This document shows, piece after piece, positions 35,383-44,965 of a stretch of 64,000 nt of DNA (positions are counted from its first letter, which is position 1; each line of letters opens with the position of its first letter). The stretch lies in assembly GCA_902463725.1 (NCBI GenBank), contig CABQGK010000009.1, positions 37,719 to 101,718 on the forward strand. The letters run 5' to 3'. The notes under the pieces were generated by a model. The model did no database searches. It saw nothing but the letters and a program-made list of their open reading frames with translations, and was not told the DNA's origin. The stretch is from an uncultured Sutterella sp. Its GTDB lineage: Bacteria > Pseudomonadota > Gammaproteobacteria > Burkholderiales > Burkholderiaceae_F. The position numbers were made by a program, and so were the translations under genes.

Positions 35383-35778
35383 ATGACCCGTGATGGTCCA
35401 TTGTGGCTGGTCGTACTGGCGGTCAGCACAGGGGCAGCCATTGGCGCCTGCATCCGTTGGGGACTTTCCTACTGGCTCAATGCGAAGGCGATTTGGATTC
35501 CGCTTGGCACGCTCACCGCAAACCTCACGGCGGGGCTCTTAATTGGGATTGCGCTAGCTTGGTTTACCGCTCATCCCTCGTTGCCGCCGGCGGTGCGACT
35601 TTTTGTGATCACGGGCTTTTTAGGCGGACTTTCGACATTGTCGACTTTCTCTGCGGAAAATCTCCATTTCCTCATGCAGGGCGAGTTACTCGAAGCGCTC
35701 GAGCATATCGGTCTACATACGTGCGGTACGATCTTCTCCACTTGGGCGGGCTACACCCTCTTTTCAAAGATTTTCTAG
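35383..35778 (+). CDS. crcB: FluC/CrcB fluoride channel
   Basis: FluC proteins are small dual-topology dimeric fluoride channels that expel toxic fluoride. The 131-residue product has four predicted transmembrane helices, GAAIGACIRWGLSYWL in helix 1 and GTLTANLTAGLLIG in helix 2. Helix 3 carries GFLGGLSTLSTFSAE. In characterised channels this motif is TTFSTFS and its two phenylalanines line the pore; here the first is leucine. The ATG at 35383 has AGGGAG about 11 bases upstream. No fluoride riboswitch is seen in the 59-base spacer after moaE. Confidence 0.88.
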   Translation: MTRDGPLWLVVLAVSTGAAIGACIRWGLSYWLNAKAIWIPLGTLTANLTAGLLIGIALAWFTAHPSLPPAVRLFVITGFLGGLSTLSTFSAENLHFLMQGELLEALEHIGLHTCGTIFSTWAGYTLFSKIF

Positions 35779-35783
35779 TCGGT

Positions 35784-35815
35784 TTGGGCGCTCACTGTCG
35801 GGCGCCCGATTTTTT
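35784..35815 (+). terminator. Intrinsic terminator after crcB
   Basis: TTGGGCGC (35784-35791) pairs with GCGCCCGA (35802-35809), followed by TTTTTT. Confidence 0.85.
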
Positions 35816-35927
35816 GGGGCGAGCCGCGCAGCTTGCCCTCAGACGCTTTCTCGCACCGCTCTCTGTCTAGAGCGCAAGCTTCGCCATACAGAGATTGCGC
35901 TTGGACAAACTTTGTATCAACTCCAAG

Positions 35928-35953
35928 GTTGAAATTCAACACAAGACCCCCAT
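35928..35953 (+). promoter_or_regulatory. Sigma32 (heat-shock) promoter of clpB
   Basis: GTTGAA (35928-35933) and CCCCAT (35948-35953, followed by ATA) lie 14 bases apart. They match the RpoH consensus CTTGAA and CCCCAT at five and six of six positions. The start of transcription would lie about 65 bases before the clpB ATG, in front of a heat-shock chaperone gene. Confidence 0.8.
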
Positions 35954-36025
35954 ATACAAAGCAAGTCAATGAGGGGACTGGCTTGAGGCGTGGTGCTTTC
36001 GGCGGTCCCCGGAGGAAAGCATTCA

Positions 36026-38620
36026 ATGCGTCAGGATAAGCTAACAACCAAGTTTCAGGAAACGTTTGCCGAAGCTCAGTCGCTCGCTATTGCGCATGAC
36101 AATAACCGCATCGAGCCAGTGCATCTGCTGAGCGCATTGCTCGCAGATGAAGATGGGTCTTCCAAGAGCCTACTTGAGCGTTCTGGGGTCAACGTCTCCC
36201 AACTCAGCCAAGCGCTGAAGGCTGAACTTGACCGTCTGCCCAAGGTCTCAAATACGGGTGGAGACATTCAGATTTCATCGGATACGATGGCACTTCTAAA
36301 CCTCACGGAAAAGGAGGCAATGAAGCGTAACGATGCCTACATATCCACGGAAATGTTGCTGCTAGCGCTCACCGAAGATCGTAGCCGCGCGGGTGAATTA
36401 GCACGTGCTGCGGGTCTTACGCGTGCTGCGCTTGAAGCGGCGATCTCAACGGTTCGTGGTGGGGATACCGCTGATAACCCCGATAGTGAGCAGCAACGTG
36501 AAAGTCTCAAGAAGTACACCGTGGATCTGACCGAGCGGGCGCGTCAGGGCAAACTCGATCCAGTTATCGGGCGTGACGATGAAATTCGTCGCACCATGCA
36601 GATTTTGCAACGTCGTACCAAAAATAACCCAGTGTTGATTGGTGAACCTGGCACGGGTAAGACGGCGGTGGTTGAAGGACTTGCGCAACGTATTGTCAAC
36701 AATGAAGTTCCCGATACGCTACGTGGAAAGCGTGTGCTCTCGCTCGATATGGCGGGGCTCATTGCTGGCGCTAAGTACCGCGGTGAATTTGAGGAGCGGC
36801 TGAAGAAGTTGCTCAAAGAGGTACAAGCGGCCAATGGTCAGATCATTCTCTTTATCGATGAGTTGCATACGGTCGTAGGCGCTGGGAAAACTGAGGGCAG
36901 CATGGATGCGGGCAATATGCTCAAGCCTGCGCTGTCGCGTGGGGAGTTGCATGTGATTGGTGCTACCACGCTTGATGAGTACCGCAAGTACGTGGAAAAG
37001 GATGCTGCGCTTGAGCGTCGTTTCCAGAAAGTGCTCATTGATGAGCCGAGCGTTGAGGATACGATTGCAATTCTGCGTGGTCTCAAAGAGCGCTATGAAG
37101 CGCATCACGGCGTGGAAATTACTGACCCTGCGCTGGTGGCCGCCGCGGAGCTTTCGCATCGCTACATCACGGATCGTTTCCTGCCTGACAAGGCCATTGA
37201 CCTCATTGATGAGGCGGCCGCTCGTGTCAAGATGGAGATCGATAGCAAGCCAGAGGCGCTCGATCGACTCGATCGTCGTCTCATTCAGCTCAAGATTGAA
37301 CGCGAAGCGGTCAAGAAAGAGTCTGACGATGCGTCCAAGAAGCGCCTAGCGCTGCTCGAGGAAGAGATCGCTCGACTCGGTCGTGAATACGCCGATCTTG
37401 AAGAGGTTTGGAAGAAGGAAAAGAGTGAGGCGCTCGGCGCAAAGAGCGTTCGTGATGAAATCGACCGTGTGCGCCGCGAGATGGAGGAGTACCGCCGTAG
37501 CGCACAGTATGACAAGCTCGCTGAACTACAGTACGGAGAGCTTCCTAAACTCGAAGAACGTCTCAAGAGTGCGATGGCTGAAGAAGGGGAAGGAAAGCGC
37601 CCCACGCTACTTCGCACAGCGGTTACCGCCGAGGAAATCGCTGAAGTCGTTAGCCGCGCAACGGGTATTCCTGTGGCGAAGATGATGGAGGGCGAGCGCC
37701 AGAAGTTACTCAAGATTGCGGACGCGTTGTCGTCTCGTGTTGTGGGACAGAACGAGGCGGTACGTCGCGTTGCGGAGACGATTCTCAGAAGTCGTGCAGG
37801 GCTCTCGGATCCGAATCGACCTTACGGTAGTTTCCTCTTTTTGGGGCCTACGGGGGTCGGTAAGACGGAGCTCACTAAGGCGCTGGCTAGCTTCCTCTTT
37901 GATAGCGAAGATTCGCTCGTCAGAATCGACATGAGCGAATTCATGGAAAAACATAGTGTGGCGCGTCTCATTGGAGCGCCTCCGGGCTATGTTGGCTATG
38001 AAGAGGGCGGCTACCTGACGGAGGCTGTGCGTCGTAAGCCCTACAGTGTCATCCTGTTCGATGAAATTGAGAAGGCGCATCCCGATGTCTTCAATGTACT
38101 ACTGCAAGTGCTCGATGATGGCCGTATGACGGATGGTCAGGGGCGCACGGTGGACTTCAAGAACACGGTGATTGTCATGACCTCAAATCTTGGCGCCACG
38201 GAGATTCAGGAGATGATCGGCGAGCCGCACGACAAGGTCAAGGCGGCGGTCATGGAAGAGGTGCGTGAGCACTTCCGTCCTGAGTTCATCAACCGTATCG
38301 ATGAGATTGTGGTCTTCGATTCGCTCGGCAGTGATGCGATCCGTAGTATTGCGCGCATCCAACTGAAGGCGCTCGAGGAGCGCGTGGCGGCTCAGGATAT
38401 TCATCTTGAGATCAACGATAGCGCGCTCGATGAACTTGCTAAAGTGGGCTTTGATGTGCACTACGGGGCTCGTCCGCTTAAGCGCGCGATTCAGGAGCAT
38501 GTGGAAAATGCACTGGCACGCCTACTGCTTGAAGGGCGTGCTGCGTCTGGTGATGTGATTGAGGTGAGTGCGAGCAACGGTCGCTTTGACTTCTCGGTGA
38601 AAAAAGCGGCGGTCGCTTAA
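36026..38620 (+). CDS. clpB: ClpB disaggregase chaperone
   Basis: ClpB is a hexameric AAA+ disaggregase that works with DnaK to recover aggregated proteins after heat stress. The 864-residue product has the Clp N domain (about 1-145), the first AAA+ domain with GEPGTGKTAVVEGLA, and a middle coiled-coil (about 410-525). The second AAA+ domain has GPTGVGKTELTKALA, and a C-terminal small domain follows. There is no ClpP-binding tripeptide loop to suggest ClpA. The ATG at 36026 has a strong GGAGGAAAG site. A sigma32-like promoter precedes it. Confidence 0.97.
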   Translation: MRQDKLTTKFQETFAEAQSLAIAHDNNRIEPVHLLSALLADEDGSSKSLLERSGVNVSQLSQALKAELDRLPKVSNTGGDIQISSDTMALLNLTEKEAMKRNDAYISTEMLLLALTEDRSRAGELARAAGLTRAALEAAISTVRGGDTADNPDSEQQRESLKKYTVDLTERARQGKLDPVIGRDDEIRRTMQILQRRTKNNPVLIGEPGTGKTAVVEGLAQRIVNNEVPDTLRGKRVLSLDMAGLIAGAKYRGEFEERLKKLLKEVQAANGQIILFIDELHTVVGAGKTEGSMDAGNMLKPALSRGELHVIGATTLDEYRKYVEKDAALERRFQKVLIDEPSVEDTIAILRGLKERYEAHHGVEITDPALVAAAELSHRYITDRFLPDKAIDLIDEAAARVKMEIDSKPEALDRLDRRLIQLKIEREAVKKESDDASKKRLALLEEEIARLGREYADLEEVWKKEKSEALGAKSVRDEIDRVRREMEEYRRSAQYDKLAELQYGELPKLEERLKSAMAEEGEGKRPTLLRTAVTAEEIAEVVSRATGIPVAKMMEGERQKLLKIADALSSRVVGQNEAVRRVAETILRSRAGLSDPNRPYGSFLFLGPTGVGKTELTKALASFLFDSEDSLVRIDMSEFMEKHSVARLIGAPPGYVGYEEGGYLTEAVRRKPYSVILFDEIEKAHPDVFNVLLQVLDDGRMTDGQGRTVDFKNTVIVMTSNLGATEIQEMIGEPHDKVKAAVMEEVREHFRPEFINRIDEIVVFDSLGSDAIRSIARIQLKALEERVAAQDIHLEINDSALDELAKVGFDVHYGARPLKRAIQEHVENALARLLLEGRAASGDVIEVSASNGRFDFSVKKAAVA

Positions 38621-38685
38621 AGCGCGAGTACGCAGGCCTGCTGGGTAAGCCGCTACGCAGGCTCTGCGCTCAGGCCACATGAATG

Positions 38686-38722
38686 TGAGGGGGGCATTTA
38701 CTCAGCTCCCCTCAGTCTTTAC
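38686..38722 (+). terminator. Terminator after clpB
   Basis: TGAGGGGGGC (38686-38695) pairs with GCTCCCCTCA (38705-38714), with one G-T pair, and is followed by GTCTTTAC. The weak tail makes efficiency uncertain. It lies between convergent clpB and putP. Confidence 0.6.
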
Positions 38723-38743
38723 ATAGCCTTGTCGCTACGCGAT

Positions 38744-40237
38744 TTAGTTTTTTGTTCCTGCTGCCTTAACGAGCGCACTGACCTCGTCAAAGGTGCGTGT
38801 AATGGAGACGGGAGGCGCTTTATCAAGCAGACTCACCATGACAATAGCAAGCATTGAGAGCGCAAAGCCCGGCAAAATCTCATAGAGATCCCACCAACCA
38901 TACTCATGCCAAACCAGCACGACGACAGCACCCGTGACCATACCTGCGAGCGCCCCATTGCGCGTCATACGACGCCACCAGAGCGAGAGGATGATCAACG
39001 GCCCAAAGGCTGCACCGAATCCTGCCCATGCATAGGAGACCAAGGCCAGCACACGACTTTCTGGGTTACGCGCGAGCCAAACAGCGACGCAAGAAATCGC
39101 GAGCACCATGAGGCGGCCGACCCACACGAGTTCCTTCTGAGTGGCATGGGGACGCAAGAACGTGCGATAGAAGTCTTCGGTCAGCGTTGCCGAGCAAACA
39201 AGGAGTTGCGCAGAGAGCGTGGACATTACTGCAGCCAAAATGGCGCTCATGAGAACCCCCGCAATCCAAGGATTAAAGAGCAGGCTAGAGAGCACGATAA
39301 AAACACGCTCCTTATTTTCTAGCACGAGCGAGGCGCTTTCGGCATGGTGGGTAAAGTAGGCTGCGCCAAAGAACCCAACACCAATTGCGCCCGCAAGACA
39401 GAAAATCATCCAAAGTGTGCCGACGCGGCGCGCATTGGGAATGACTTTGATAGAACGAGCGGCCATGAAGCGTATGAGGATATGAGGCTGGCCAAAGTAG
39501 CCAAAACCCCAAGCACAGAGACTGAGGATGCCAATCCAAGTATGCCCTTTGAGAATGTTGAGCATGGAGGGATCGATTTGCGCGACGGCATCGGTCGCGG
39601 CGGTAAAGCCACCGAGGTCATTGATGACGGCAAAAGGTGTGACGATCAGGGCAATGCACATGAGCGTGGCCTGAATGGCGTCGGTCCAACTCACGGCCAA
39701 GAAACCGCCTACAAACACGTAGAAAATCGTACATACGGCGCCAATCCAGAGCGAGGTAGCGTACGGTAGGCCAAAGGTGTTTTCAAAGAGGCGTGCGCCT
39801 GCGACAACCCCCGAGGCACAGTAGATCGTAAAGAAAATAAGAATGACCGTAGCAGCCACAATGCGCAAAACGTTTTGCTTATCAGCAAAGCGGTGCGCAA
39901 AGTAATCGGGTAGGGTCAGGGCATTGTGCGCTTTTTCTGTATATAGGCGTAGCCGCGTTGCGACGATGCACCAGTTGATATAGGCGCCGATAGTAAGACC
40001 AATCGCAATCCAAGAGCTGGCGATGCCCGTGGCGAACACTGCGCCAGGTAGCCCCATGAGGAGCCAGCCACTCATGTCGCTAGCCCCAACGGAGAGTGCG
40101 GTAATCACACCGCCCAAACTACGTCCGCCCAAAATATAGTCGCTGTAGTTTCGGGTGTAGTAGTAGGCGAAGAAACCCACGCCCACCATGAGCACCATGT
40201 AGGAGATGAAGGTTATCGCGGTAGGATTGTTGAACAT
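38744..40237 (-). CDS. putP: Sodium/proline symporter PutP
   Basis: A 497-residue member of the sodium:solute symporter family with about 13 predicted transmembrane helices. The N terminus (FISYMVLMVGVGFFAYYYTRNYSDY) and the conserved LGGRSLGGVITALSVGASDMSGWLLMG region match PutP, which takes up proline with sodium. GFGYFGQPHILIRFMAA and SAILAAVMSTLSAQLLV are further family motifs. No putA lies nearby. No clear ribosome binding site is visible before the ATG. It is convergent with clpB. Confidence 0.9.
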   Translation of the reverse strand: MFNNPTAITFISYMVLMVGVGFFAYYYTRNYSDYILGGRSLGGVITALSVGASDMSGWLLMGLPGAVFATGIASSWIAIGLTIGAYINWCIVATRLRLYTEKAHNALTLPDYFAHRFADKQNVLRIVAATVILIFFTIYCASGVVAGARLFENTFGLPYATSLWIGAVCTIFYVFVGGFLAVSWTDAIQATLMCIALIVTPFAVINDLGGFTAATDAVAQIDPSMLNILKGHTWIGILSLCAWGFGYFGQPHILIRFMAARSIKVIPNARRVGTLWMIFCLAGAIGVGFFGAAYFTHHAESASLVLENKERVFIVLSSLLFNPWIAGVLMSAILAAVMSTLSAQLLVCSATLTEDFYRTFLRPHATQKELVWVGRLMVLAISCVAVWLARNPESRVLALVSYAWAGFGAAFGPLIILSLWWRRMTRNGALAGMVTGAVVVLVWHEYGWWDLYEILPGFALSMLAIVMVSLLDKAPPVSITRTFDEVSALVKAAGTKN

Positions 40238-40479
40238 AGGCTGTTACGGCAGTGGTAAATAAGGGGCTAAATATTTTTGTTGTTGGCTTAAAGACAAGCT
40301 CCCACAAGTATACGGGTAAGGGGGAGGGCGTCGCTTGAAAAAATACGACTCCTATCGTGACGCTAGGGAATTTGCCTTAGTGGACGGGCTCCAAAAAGCA
40401 AGAGCCAGCGGCGCGAGACCGTCTGGCTCTCTGAAGCGTTCCTAACGCAAACCGCGCGCAGAGGCGTGGTGCTTGGGCA
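40238..40479. other. Spacer between yjiG and putP
   Basis: The 242-base spacer carries the terminator of the yjiH-yjiG unit and the upstream region of putP. The part at 40260-40320 is G-rich with TTTTTGTTGTTG near the putP side. No ORF or RNA gene was recognised. Confidence 0.4.
40393..40430 (-). terminator. Intrinsic terminator after yjiG
   Basis: On the minus strand AGAGCCAG and CTGGCTCT (40401-40408 and 40423-40430 on plus) form an 8-bp stem, followed by TGCTTTTT. Confidence 0.75.
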
Positions 40480-40959
40480 TTAGCCCATGGCAACGATAAA
40501 GCGCATCACAATGAGGCTCACGAAAGCTGTGATCACGGGAATGCACATAATGAGGGGGAGATCTTTACCCTTGATGCCGATCACACCCAAGCAGCGCCCC
40601 ATGTACTGAATCTGCGAACCCATCAGGAAGATGGCAGGGGTGACGATGGCCAAGTGCGTGCCGTCAACTTGACCGCTACCGAAAAGAGCAACGGCCACAC
40701 CAACGCCGCCGCCCATACTCATCCATGCGCCGAGCAGAATCGTGGCGGCCTTGCCGGGTAGACCAAACAGACCCATGACGGGGTCAAAGAGATTACCGAT
40801 CATTTCGAGTAGACCGGAGTGGTTAAGAACCTTGATGATGACGAAGGCCATCAACACGTTCGGAATCGTCGAGCTTGTAGCAATCTGCCAGCCATGAACA
40901 GCACCCTTGACGAACACGTCAGTAATCATGGGCTTGGTATTTGTATTTGGGTTGGACAT
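40480..40959 (-). CDS. yjiG: YjiG-type nucleoside-recognition (Gate) membrane protein
   Basis: The 159-residue protein has about four hydrophobic helices and the Gate/SpmB-like fold (LPGKAATILLGAWMSMGGGVGVAVALF). It pairs with the YjiH-type protein encoded 49 bases upstream, as in E. coli yjiH-yjiG. Gate proteins are proposed to form split transporters; the E. coli pair neighbours iadA (isoaspartyl dipeptidase), but no such gene is found here. Ribosome binding site AAAAGGA. Confidence 0.82.
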   Translation of the reverse strand: MSNPNTNTKPMITDVFVKGAVHGWQIATSSTIPNVLMAFVIIKVLNHSGLLEMIGNLFDPVMGLFGLPGKAATILLGAWMSMGGGVGVAVALFGSGQVDGTHLAIVTPAIFLMGSQIQYMGRCLGVIGIKGKDLPLIMCIPVITAFVSLIVMRFIVAMG

Positions 40960-41008
40960 AGTAAATCCTTTTCTCTAGACAAACTTTAAAACTCTGCTCC
41001 GCACGCCT

Positions 41009-41710
41009 TTACTTGCGTGCCTTGCGAATCTGGATGAGTCGCATAAGGTTGGCGGAGAAGAGCTTGCCGAGAAGCATGACCCCGAGACAAACACCGAGTG
41101 TGGTCGGTACCGCGGGTTGGCCCGCAGCGGTCTGCAATGTGAAGATCACAGCCCCCGAGCCCATGAAGTTGGTGATGGCCGCGTCAGCTGAGAGCTGGAA
41201 AGCGGCGAAGTTGAGTGTTTCCACATCGTTGAGATCACCCGCGTCACGGAGCTGACGGGTGAGCGCGGCGCCAGAGTCGGTCGACTGTAGCGAGGCAATG
41301 AGCGCGAGCGTGGCCGAACCCGGAACGCCAATCAAAGGACGAAGCAACGGGGTAAGCAGATTGCGAGCCGCATCGAGCGCGCCATAGAACTCAAAGACCG
41401 TCACCATAGCAAGTGCGAACATCACCGACGGGATGAGGCCAATGGCGAACATGAAGCCATCGATAGCGCCGCTGCCGCCTTTACCGCGGAAGTTAGCCAT
41501 CGTGGTCGTGAGAACGTCGTTCTTTTCCACTGCGCTAGCTACGAGCGTGCCGAAGCTGCCGTTCATCGTTGTGAAGTCAAAGATGCCCCACCACTGTTTG
41601 GACGCACATACGCCAGAGAAAAACACGATGGCGCAGAACAGCGAAATGTACGCACCAATGCCAGGCTTGCGAGGCGCAAGCGCATTGGGATCGTTAGGTG
41701 TAGCAGACAT
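41009..41710 (-). CDS. yjiH: YjiH-type nucleoside-recognition (Gate) membrane protein
   Basis: The 233-residue product has a short polar N terminus (MSATPNDPNALAPRKPG), six or so hydrophobic segments and the Gate signature region (LLRPLIGVPGSATLALIASLQSTDSGAAL). It is the larger partner of YjiG. Two ATGs are possible; the one at 41710 lies 7 bases after AAGGA, while the one at 41716 is too close. The function of the pair is not established; a transport role is inferred from membrane topology. Confidence 0.82.
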   Translation of the reverse strand: MSATPNDPNALAPRKPGIGAYISLFCAIVFFSGVCASKQWWGIFDFTTMNGSFGTLVASAVEKNDVLTTTMANFRGKGGSGAIDGFMFAIGLIPSVMFALAMVTVFEFYGALDAARNLLTPLLRPLIGVPGSATLALIASLQSTDSGAALTRQLRDAGDLNDVETLNFAAFQLSADAAITNFMGSGAVIFTLQTAAGQPAVPTTLGVCLGVMLLGKLFSANLMRLIQIRKARK

Positions 41711-41956
41711 AGTCATAATCCTTGTAATTTAAAAAGGCAGGCTCGCAGGTACCCAACTTCCCCAGTGCTCTATGAAGCCTTCAGAAAAGGGGCCCATGTT
41801 CCTGATTGAGCACTATTTTAGACGATGAATATGAGGTCTGCCCTAGGCGAAAACCCCAACTCCCTCTGCGTAATCACGCTTGGGAGAAGTCTTTTTGCAG
41901 GAGACAAGGTTTTCTAACCGGTACATATAAAACTTCGCAAATGAAGCTCGCCATGA

Positions 41957-43069
41957 TTAGCCACCAATGAAACTCATCTCGACTTTTGTGCGGTCGGTAG
42001 CAAGTCCAAGACTGCGCAATTCTGAGTAATGGTCATCGCGGTGAGCCCAGATACGAGCGAGTGCGGTTTCAATTTCAAAGTCGGTGGCACCGCCGCGCAA
42101 CATGGTGCGTAAGTCAAAACCTTGATTGGCAAAGAGGCAAAGAAAGAGTCGCCCGTCCATACTAAGTCGCGCGCGTGAGCAATCGCGGCAAAATGCCTGC
42201 GTCACGGAGCTGATACAGCCGAATTCACCCGCGCCATCACGGTAGCGCCAGCGAGAGGCGGTTTCGCCAAGGTAATTGGCGCCGATGGGCTCCACTGGCC
42301 AGTGCTCAGCGATCAAGCGCACGATTTCAGCGCTTGGTACCACATCGGTCATGCGCCAACCGTTGGCGGTGCCAACATCCATGTATTCAATGAAACGGGG
42401 AATAACGCCAGTGTTGCGGAAGTATTCCGCGATCCGTACTACTTCGTGCTCGTTGACGCCGCGCTTAACGACGGTGTTGACTTTGACGCGGAAGCCAAGC
42501 GCGAGCGCATGATCAATAGCTTCGAGCACTTTTGCTGCGGGAAAGCCTACATCGTTGAAGGCTTGAAAAATCCCTTCGTCAATGGCATCAAGGCTCACAG
42601 TAATGCGCTCGAGGCCAGCGTCGCGCAGAGCCTGTGCCTTTTTCTTGAGGATGGAAGCGTTGGTGGTCATGGCAACATCGACAGGACGACCATCCGCTAA
42701 GCGCAGTGCGGTCAGCTCCGCAACGAGGTGTTCAATGCCTTTTCTGAGTAGCGGTTCGCCGCCTGTGAGTCGGAGTTTTTCGACGCCGTTTTTTACGGCA
42801 ATACGGGCGATGCGCAGAATTTCTTCAAAAGTGAGCAATTCCGTATGTCCGAGAAAGGCGTGTTGCTTATCGAACTTCTCCTTGGGCATGCAGTAGCGGC
42901 AACGGAAGTTGCAGTGGTCTGTGACAGAAATGCGCAAATCACGCAGGGGACGGCCACGTTCGTCGAGCCAATGCCCACCGCCCTTTCTTACTGCGCCAGT
43001 TTGAGGAATGGGTAGGCTCCCCACGTTGGTTGCAGGTTGAATCGGGATGATTTGCTTTGTGTCGTTCAT
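41957..43069 (-). CDS. moaA: GTP 3',8-cyclase MoaA
   Basis: MoaA is the radical-SAM enzyme that starts molybdopterin synthesis from GTP. The 370-residue product has C53, C57 and C60 in DHCNFRCRYC for the SAM cluster. The C-terminal second cluster is seen in FCRDCSRARLSMDGRLFLCLF, and the C-terminal Gly-Gly that activates MoaC-linked chemistry is intact (MSFIGG). About 30 residues precede the core. The ATG at 43069 has GGAG 6 bases upstream. It is separate from the mobB-moeA-moaD-moaE cluster; moaC is not in the window. Confidence 0.95.
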   Translation of the reverse strand: MNDTKQIIPIQPATNVGSLPIPQTGAVRKGGGHWLDERGRPLRDLRISVTDHCNFRCRYCMPKEKFDKQHAFLGHTELLTFEEILRIARIAVKNGVEKLRLTGGEPLLRKGIEHLVAELTALRLADGRPVDVAMTTNASILKKKAQALRDAGLERITVSLDAIDEGIFQAFNDVGFPAAKVLEAIDHALALGFRVKVNTVVKRGVNEHEVVRIAEYFRNTGVIPRFIEYMDVGTANGWRMTDVVPSAEIVRLIAEHWPVEPIGANYLGETASRWRYRDGAGEFGCISSVTQAFCRDCSRARLSMDGRLFLCLFANQGFDLRTMLRGGATDFEIETALARIWAHRDDHYSELRSLGLATDRTKVEMSFIGG

Positions 43070-43167
43070 CGGCATCTCCAAACATCCAGAGTTTTTGGTC
43101 GACGAGTCTTGCCTCTCTGGATATGGAGTCGATTATATCGGGCTGGCTTGGCAGTTGTCGGTAGCTC

Positions 43168-44106
43168 TTAGAGCTTAGTCGCATCGGCTGATTGCGCGAG
43201 AGCGGCATAAAATTCGTAGCGCTCTGCGTCGATTTCATGCGCCTCAAGTGCACGTTTAACGCTACAGCCTGGCTCATGCAGATGGCGGCAATTAAAGAAG
43301 CGACAACCATCGACATGTCGGCTGATGTCGGGCATGGCACGGAGGATGTCGTTGAGCGAGAGGTGTGCGAGGCCAAATTCTTGAAAGCCAGGACTGTCGA
43401 TGATGGCGCCTTGCCAACCATCGATGGCTGCGTCATAGCGTTGCACGCGTGTCGTGGTTTGCTTGCCCAAGTTAAGTGCTTCGGAAAACTCTCGTGTTGC
43501 GGCTTGAGCGTGGGGGATGAGAAGATTGAGAAGGGTGGATTTGCCCATGCCTGACTGCCCAACAAAAAGGGTGGTTTTCCCCGTGAGCCGTTCAATCAGG
43601 GTGGCGCGGGTACGCTCGGCGTCGGCAATGGCTGATACAGACAACGTGCACTCACCAATGCCAGCTAAGAGTTGCAACGCGGCCGCGGCTTTTTGCGCAT
43701 CCTCAGTCAATTCCGCCTTGTTGCGTACCACGATAACATCGATTTCCGCTTGGCGAGCGGCTAGGATTGCTCTCCAGATAAACCAAGGATTGAATGCAGG
43801 ACGTGAGGCGAAGATGATACAGACTTGATCGACGTTAGCAGCGAGCGTTTTGATCCGCCACTCATCGGAACGGTAAAGCAGATTGCGTCGTTCGTTGACT
43901 GATTCGATGGCCGTGACCCCCGATTCAGGGGCTGTACAGAGAACATGGTCCCCCACACAAACGTCGGCGCGTTTGCCGCGTCGATGTGCTTCAAGCGTTT
44001 GGCCATCCTGAGTGAGCACTTTGTAGTGCCGCCCGTGACTCGCAATGACGAGCGCAGGCAGAAGGGTCTCACGGCTAGAGAAACAGGATTTTGTGGGCTT
44101 TGACAT
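43168..44106 (-). CDS. rsgA: Small ribosomal subunit biogenesis GTPase RsgA
   Basis: RsgA is a circularly permuted GTPase that acts late in 30S maturation. The 312-residue product has an N-terminal OB fold (about 13-80), then the permuted G domain: G4 as RNKAE, G1 as GQSGMGKST, G3 as DSPGF. The zinc knuckle is CRFFNCRHLHEPGC with the extra CVKRAL-like end. G4 normally reads NKxD; here the last residue is Glu. The ATG at 44106 (MSKPTKSC) has AAGGAG upstream at a slightly long spacing. It is divergent from orn, as in many gamma- and betaproteobacteria. Confidence 0.94.
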   Translation of the reverse strand: MSKPTKSCFSSRETLLPALVIASHGRHYKVLTQDGQTLEAHRRGKRADVCVGDHVLCTAPESGVTAIESVNERRNLLYRSDEWRIKTLAANVDQVCIIFASRPAFNPWFIWRAILAARQAEIDVIVVRNKAELTEDAQKAAAALQLLAGIGECTLSVSAIADAERTRATLIERLTGKTTLFVGQSGMGKSTLLNLLIPHAQAATREFSEALNLGKQTTTRVQRYDAAIDGWQGAIIDSPGFQEFGLAHLSLNDILRAMPDISRHVDGCRFFNCRHLHEPGCSVKRALEAHEIDAERYEFYAALAQSADATKL

Positions 44107-44339
44107 CGCGCGGAGCGCTCCTTTGGGAAGCGGAAGGAATCGTAGGCGTTGCCACAAGCTCGATCGGAGCTATGCGGCGCAGATTTTTCAGAAAGTATAT
44201 AGAGCTTTAGGTGTTGTTGTGTGGGCTGAGAGCGAGCGCTACAATGGCGTCTCAAAAATGGATCAGGCTTAATGCGGGTGGATTGCTTCACCTCCTAAGC
44301 ACGAGAGGCCCAAAGAATCGGGTGTTGAAGGAAATAGGC

Positions 44340-44909
44340 ATGGATAAAGAGCTCGAGCGCGATCCGCGCTACGCCGATGATAATTTGATTTGGATCGACA
44401 TGGAAATGACGGGGCTACAGCCTGAAATCAACCGTGTCATTGAAGTGGCCGCCATTATTACAGATAAGGACCTCAACATATTGCATGAGGGTCCTGTTGT
44501 GGCGATTCATCAGACGGACGAAATTCTGGCTGGGATGGATGCGTGGAATACCGATACCCATACGCGTTCGGGCTTAGTTGATCGGGTACGTGCCTCGAGT
44601 ATCGACGAGCGTGGCTGTGAGGAAATCTTCCTGCAGACCTTCCGTCGTTTTGTCCCAGAAGGCAAGAGCCCGATGTGCGGTAACACAATTGGACAAGATC
44701 GCCGCTTTATGGCCAGGTGGCTCCCTGGGCTTGAGCGCTATTTCCACTACCGCTATCTAGACGTCTCGACGCTTAAGGAGCTCACTCGTCGTTGGGCGCC
44801 AGAGAAGCTACGCACCGTGGAAAAGAGCACCAAGCACCAAGCGCTCTCTGATATTCAGGACAGCATTGAAGAGCTGGCTTACTATCGCCGCGAAATCATG
44901 AAGATCTGA
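44340..44909 (+). CDS. orn: Oligoribonuclease
   Basis: Orn is the essential DEDDh 3'-5' exonuclease that degrades dinucleotides left over from RNA decay and pGpG from cyclic-di-GMP turnover. The 189-residue product has the four acidic residues and His in order: IWIDMEMTGL, GNTIGQDRRFM, YLDVSTLKEL and KHQALSDIQDSIEEL. The ATG at 44340 (MDKELERD) has AAGGAA upstream. The frame stays open upstream to 44211. A strong terminator follows. Confidence 0.96.
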   Translation: MDKELERDPRYADDNLIWIDMEMTGLQPEINRVIEVAAIITDKDLNILHEGPVVAIHQTDEILAGMDAWNTDTHTRSGLVDRVRASSIDERGCEEIFLQTFRRFVPEGKSPMCGNTIGQDRRFMARWLPGLERYFHYRYLDVSTLKELTRRWAPEKLRTVEKSTKHQALSDIQDSIEELAYYRREIMKI

Positions 44910-44965
44910 GCAGTGTGGGTGGCTGCGACTTGTCAGTAGCTACGCAGACAGGTCACAAAAACAAG

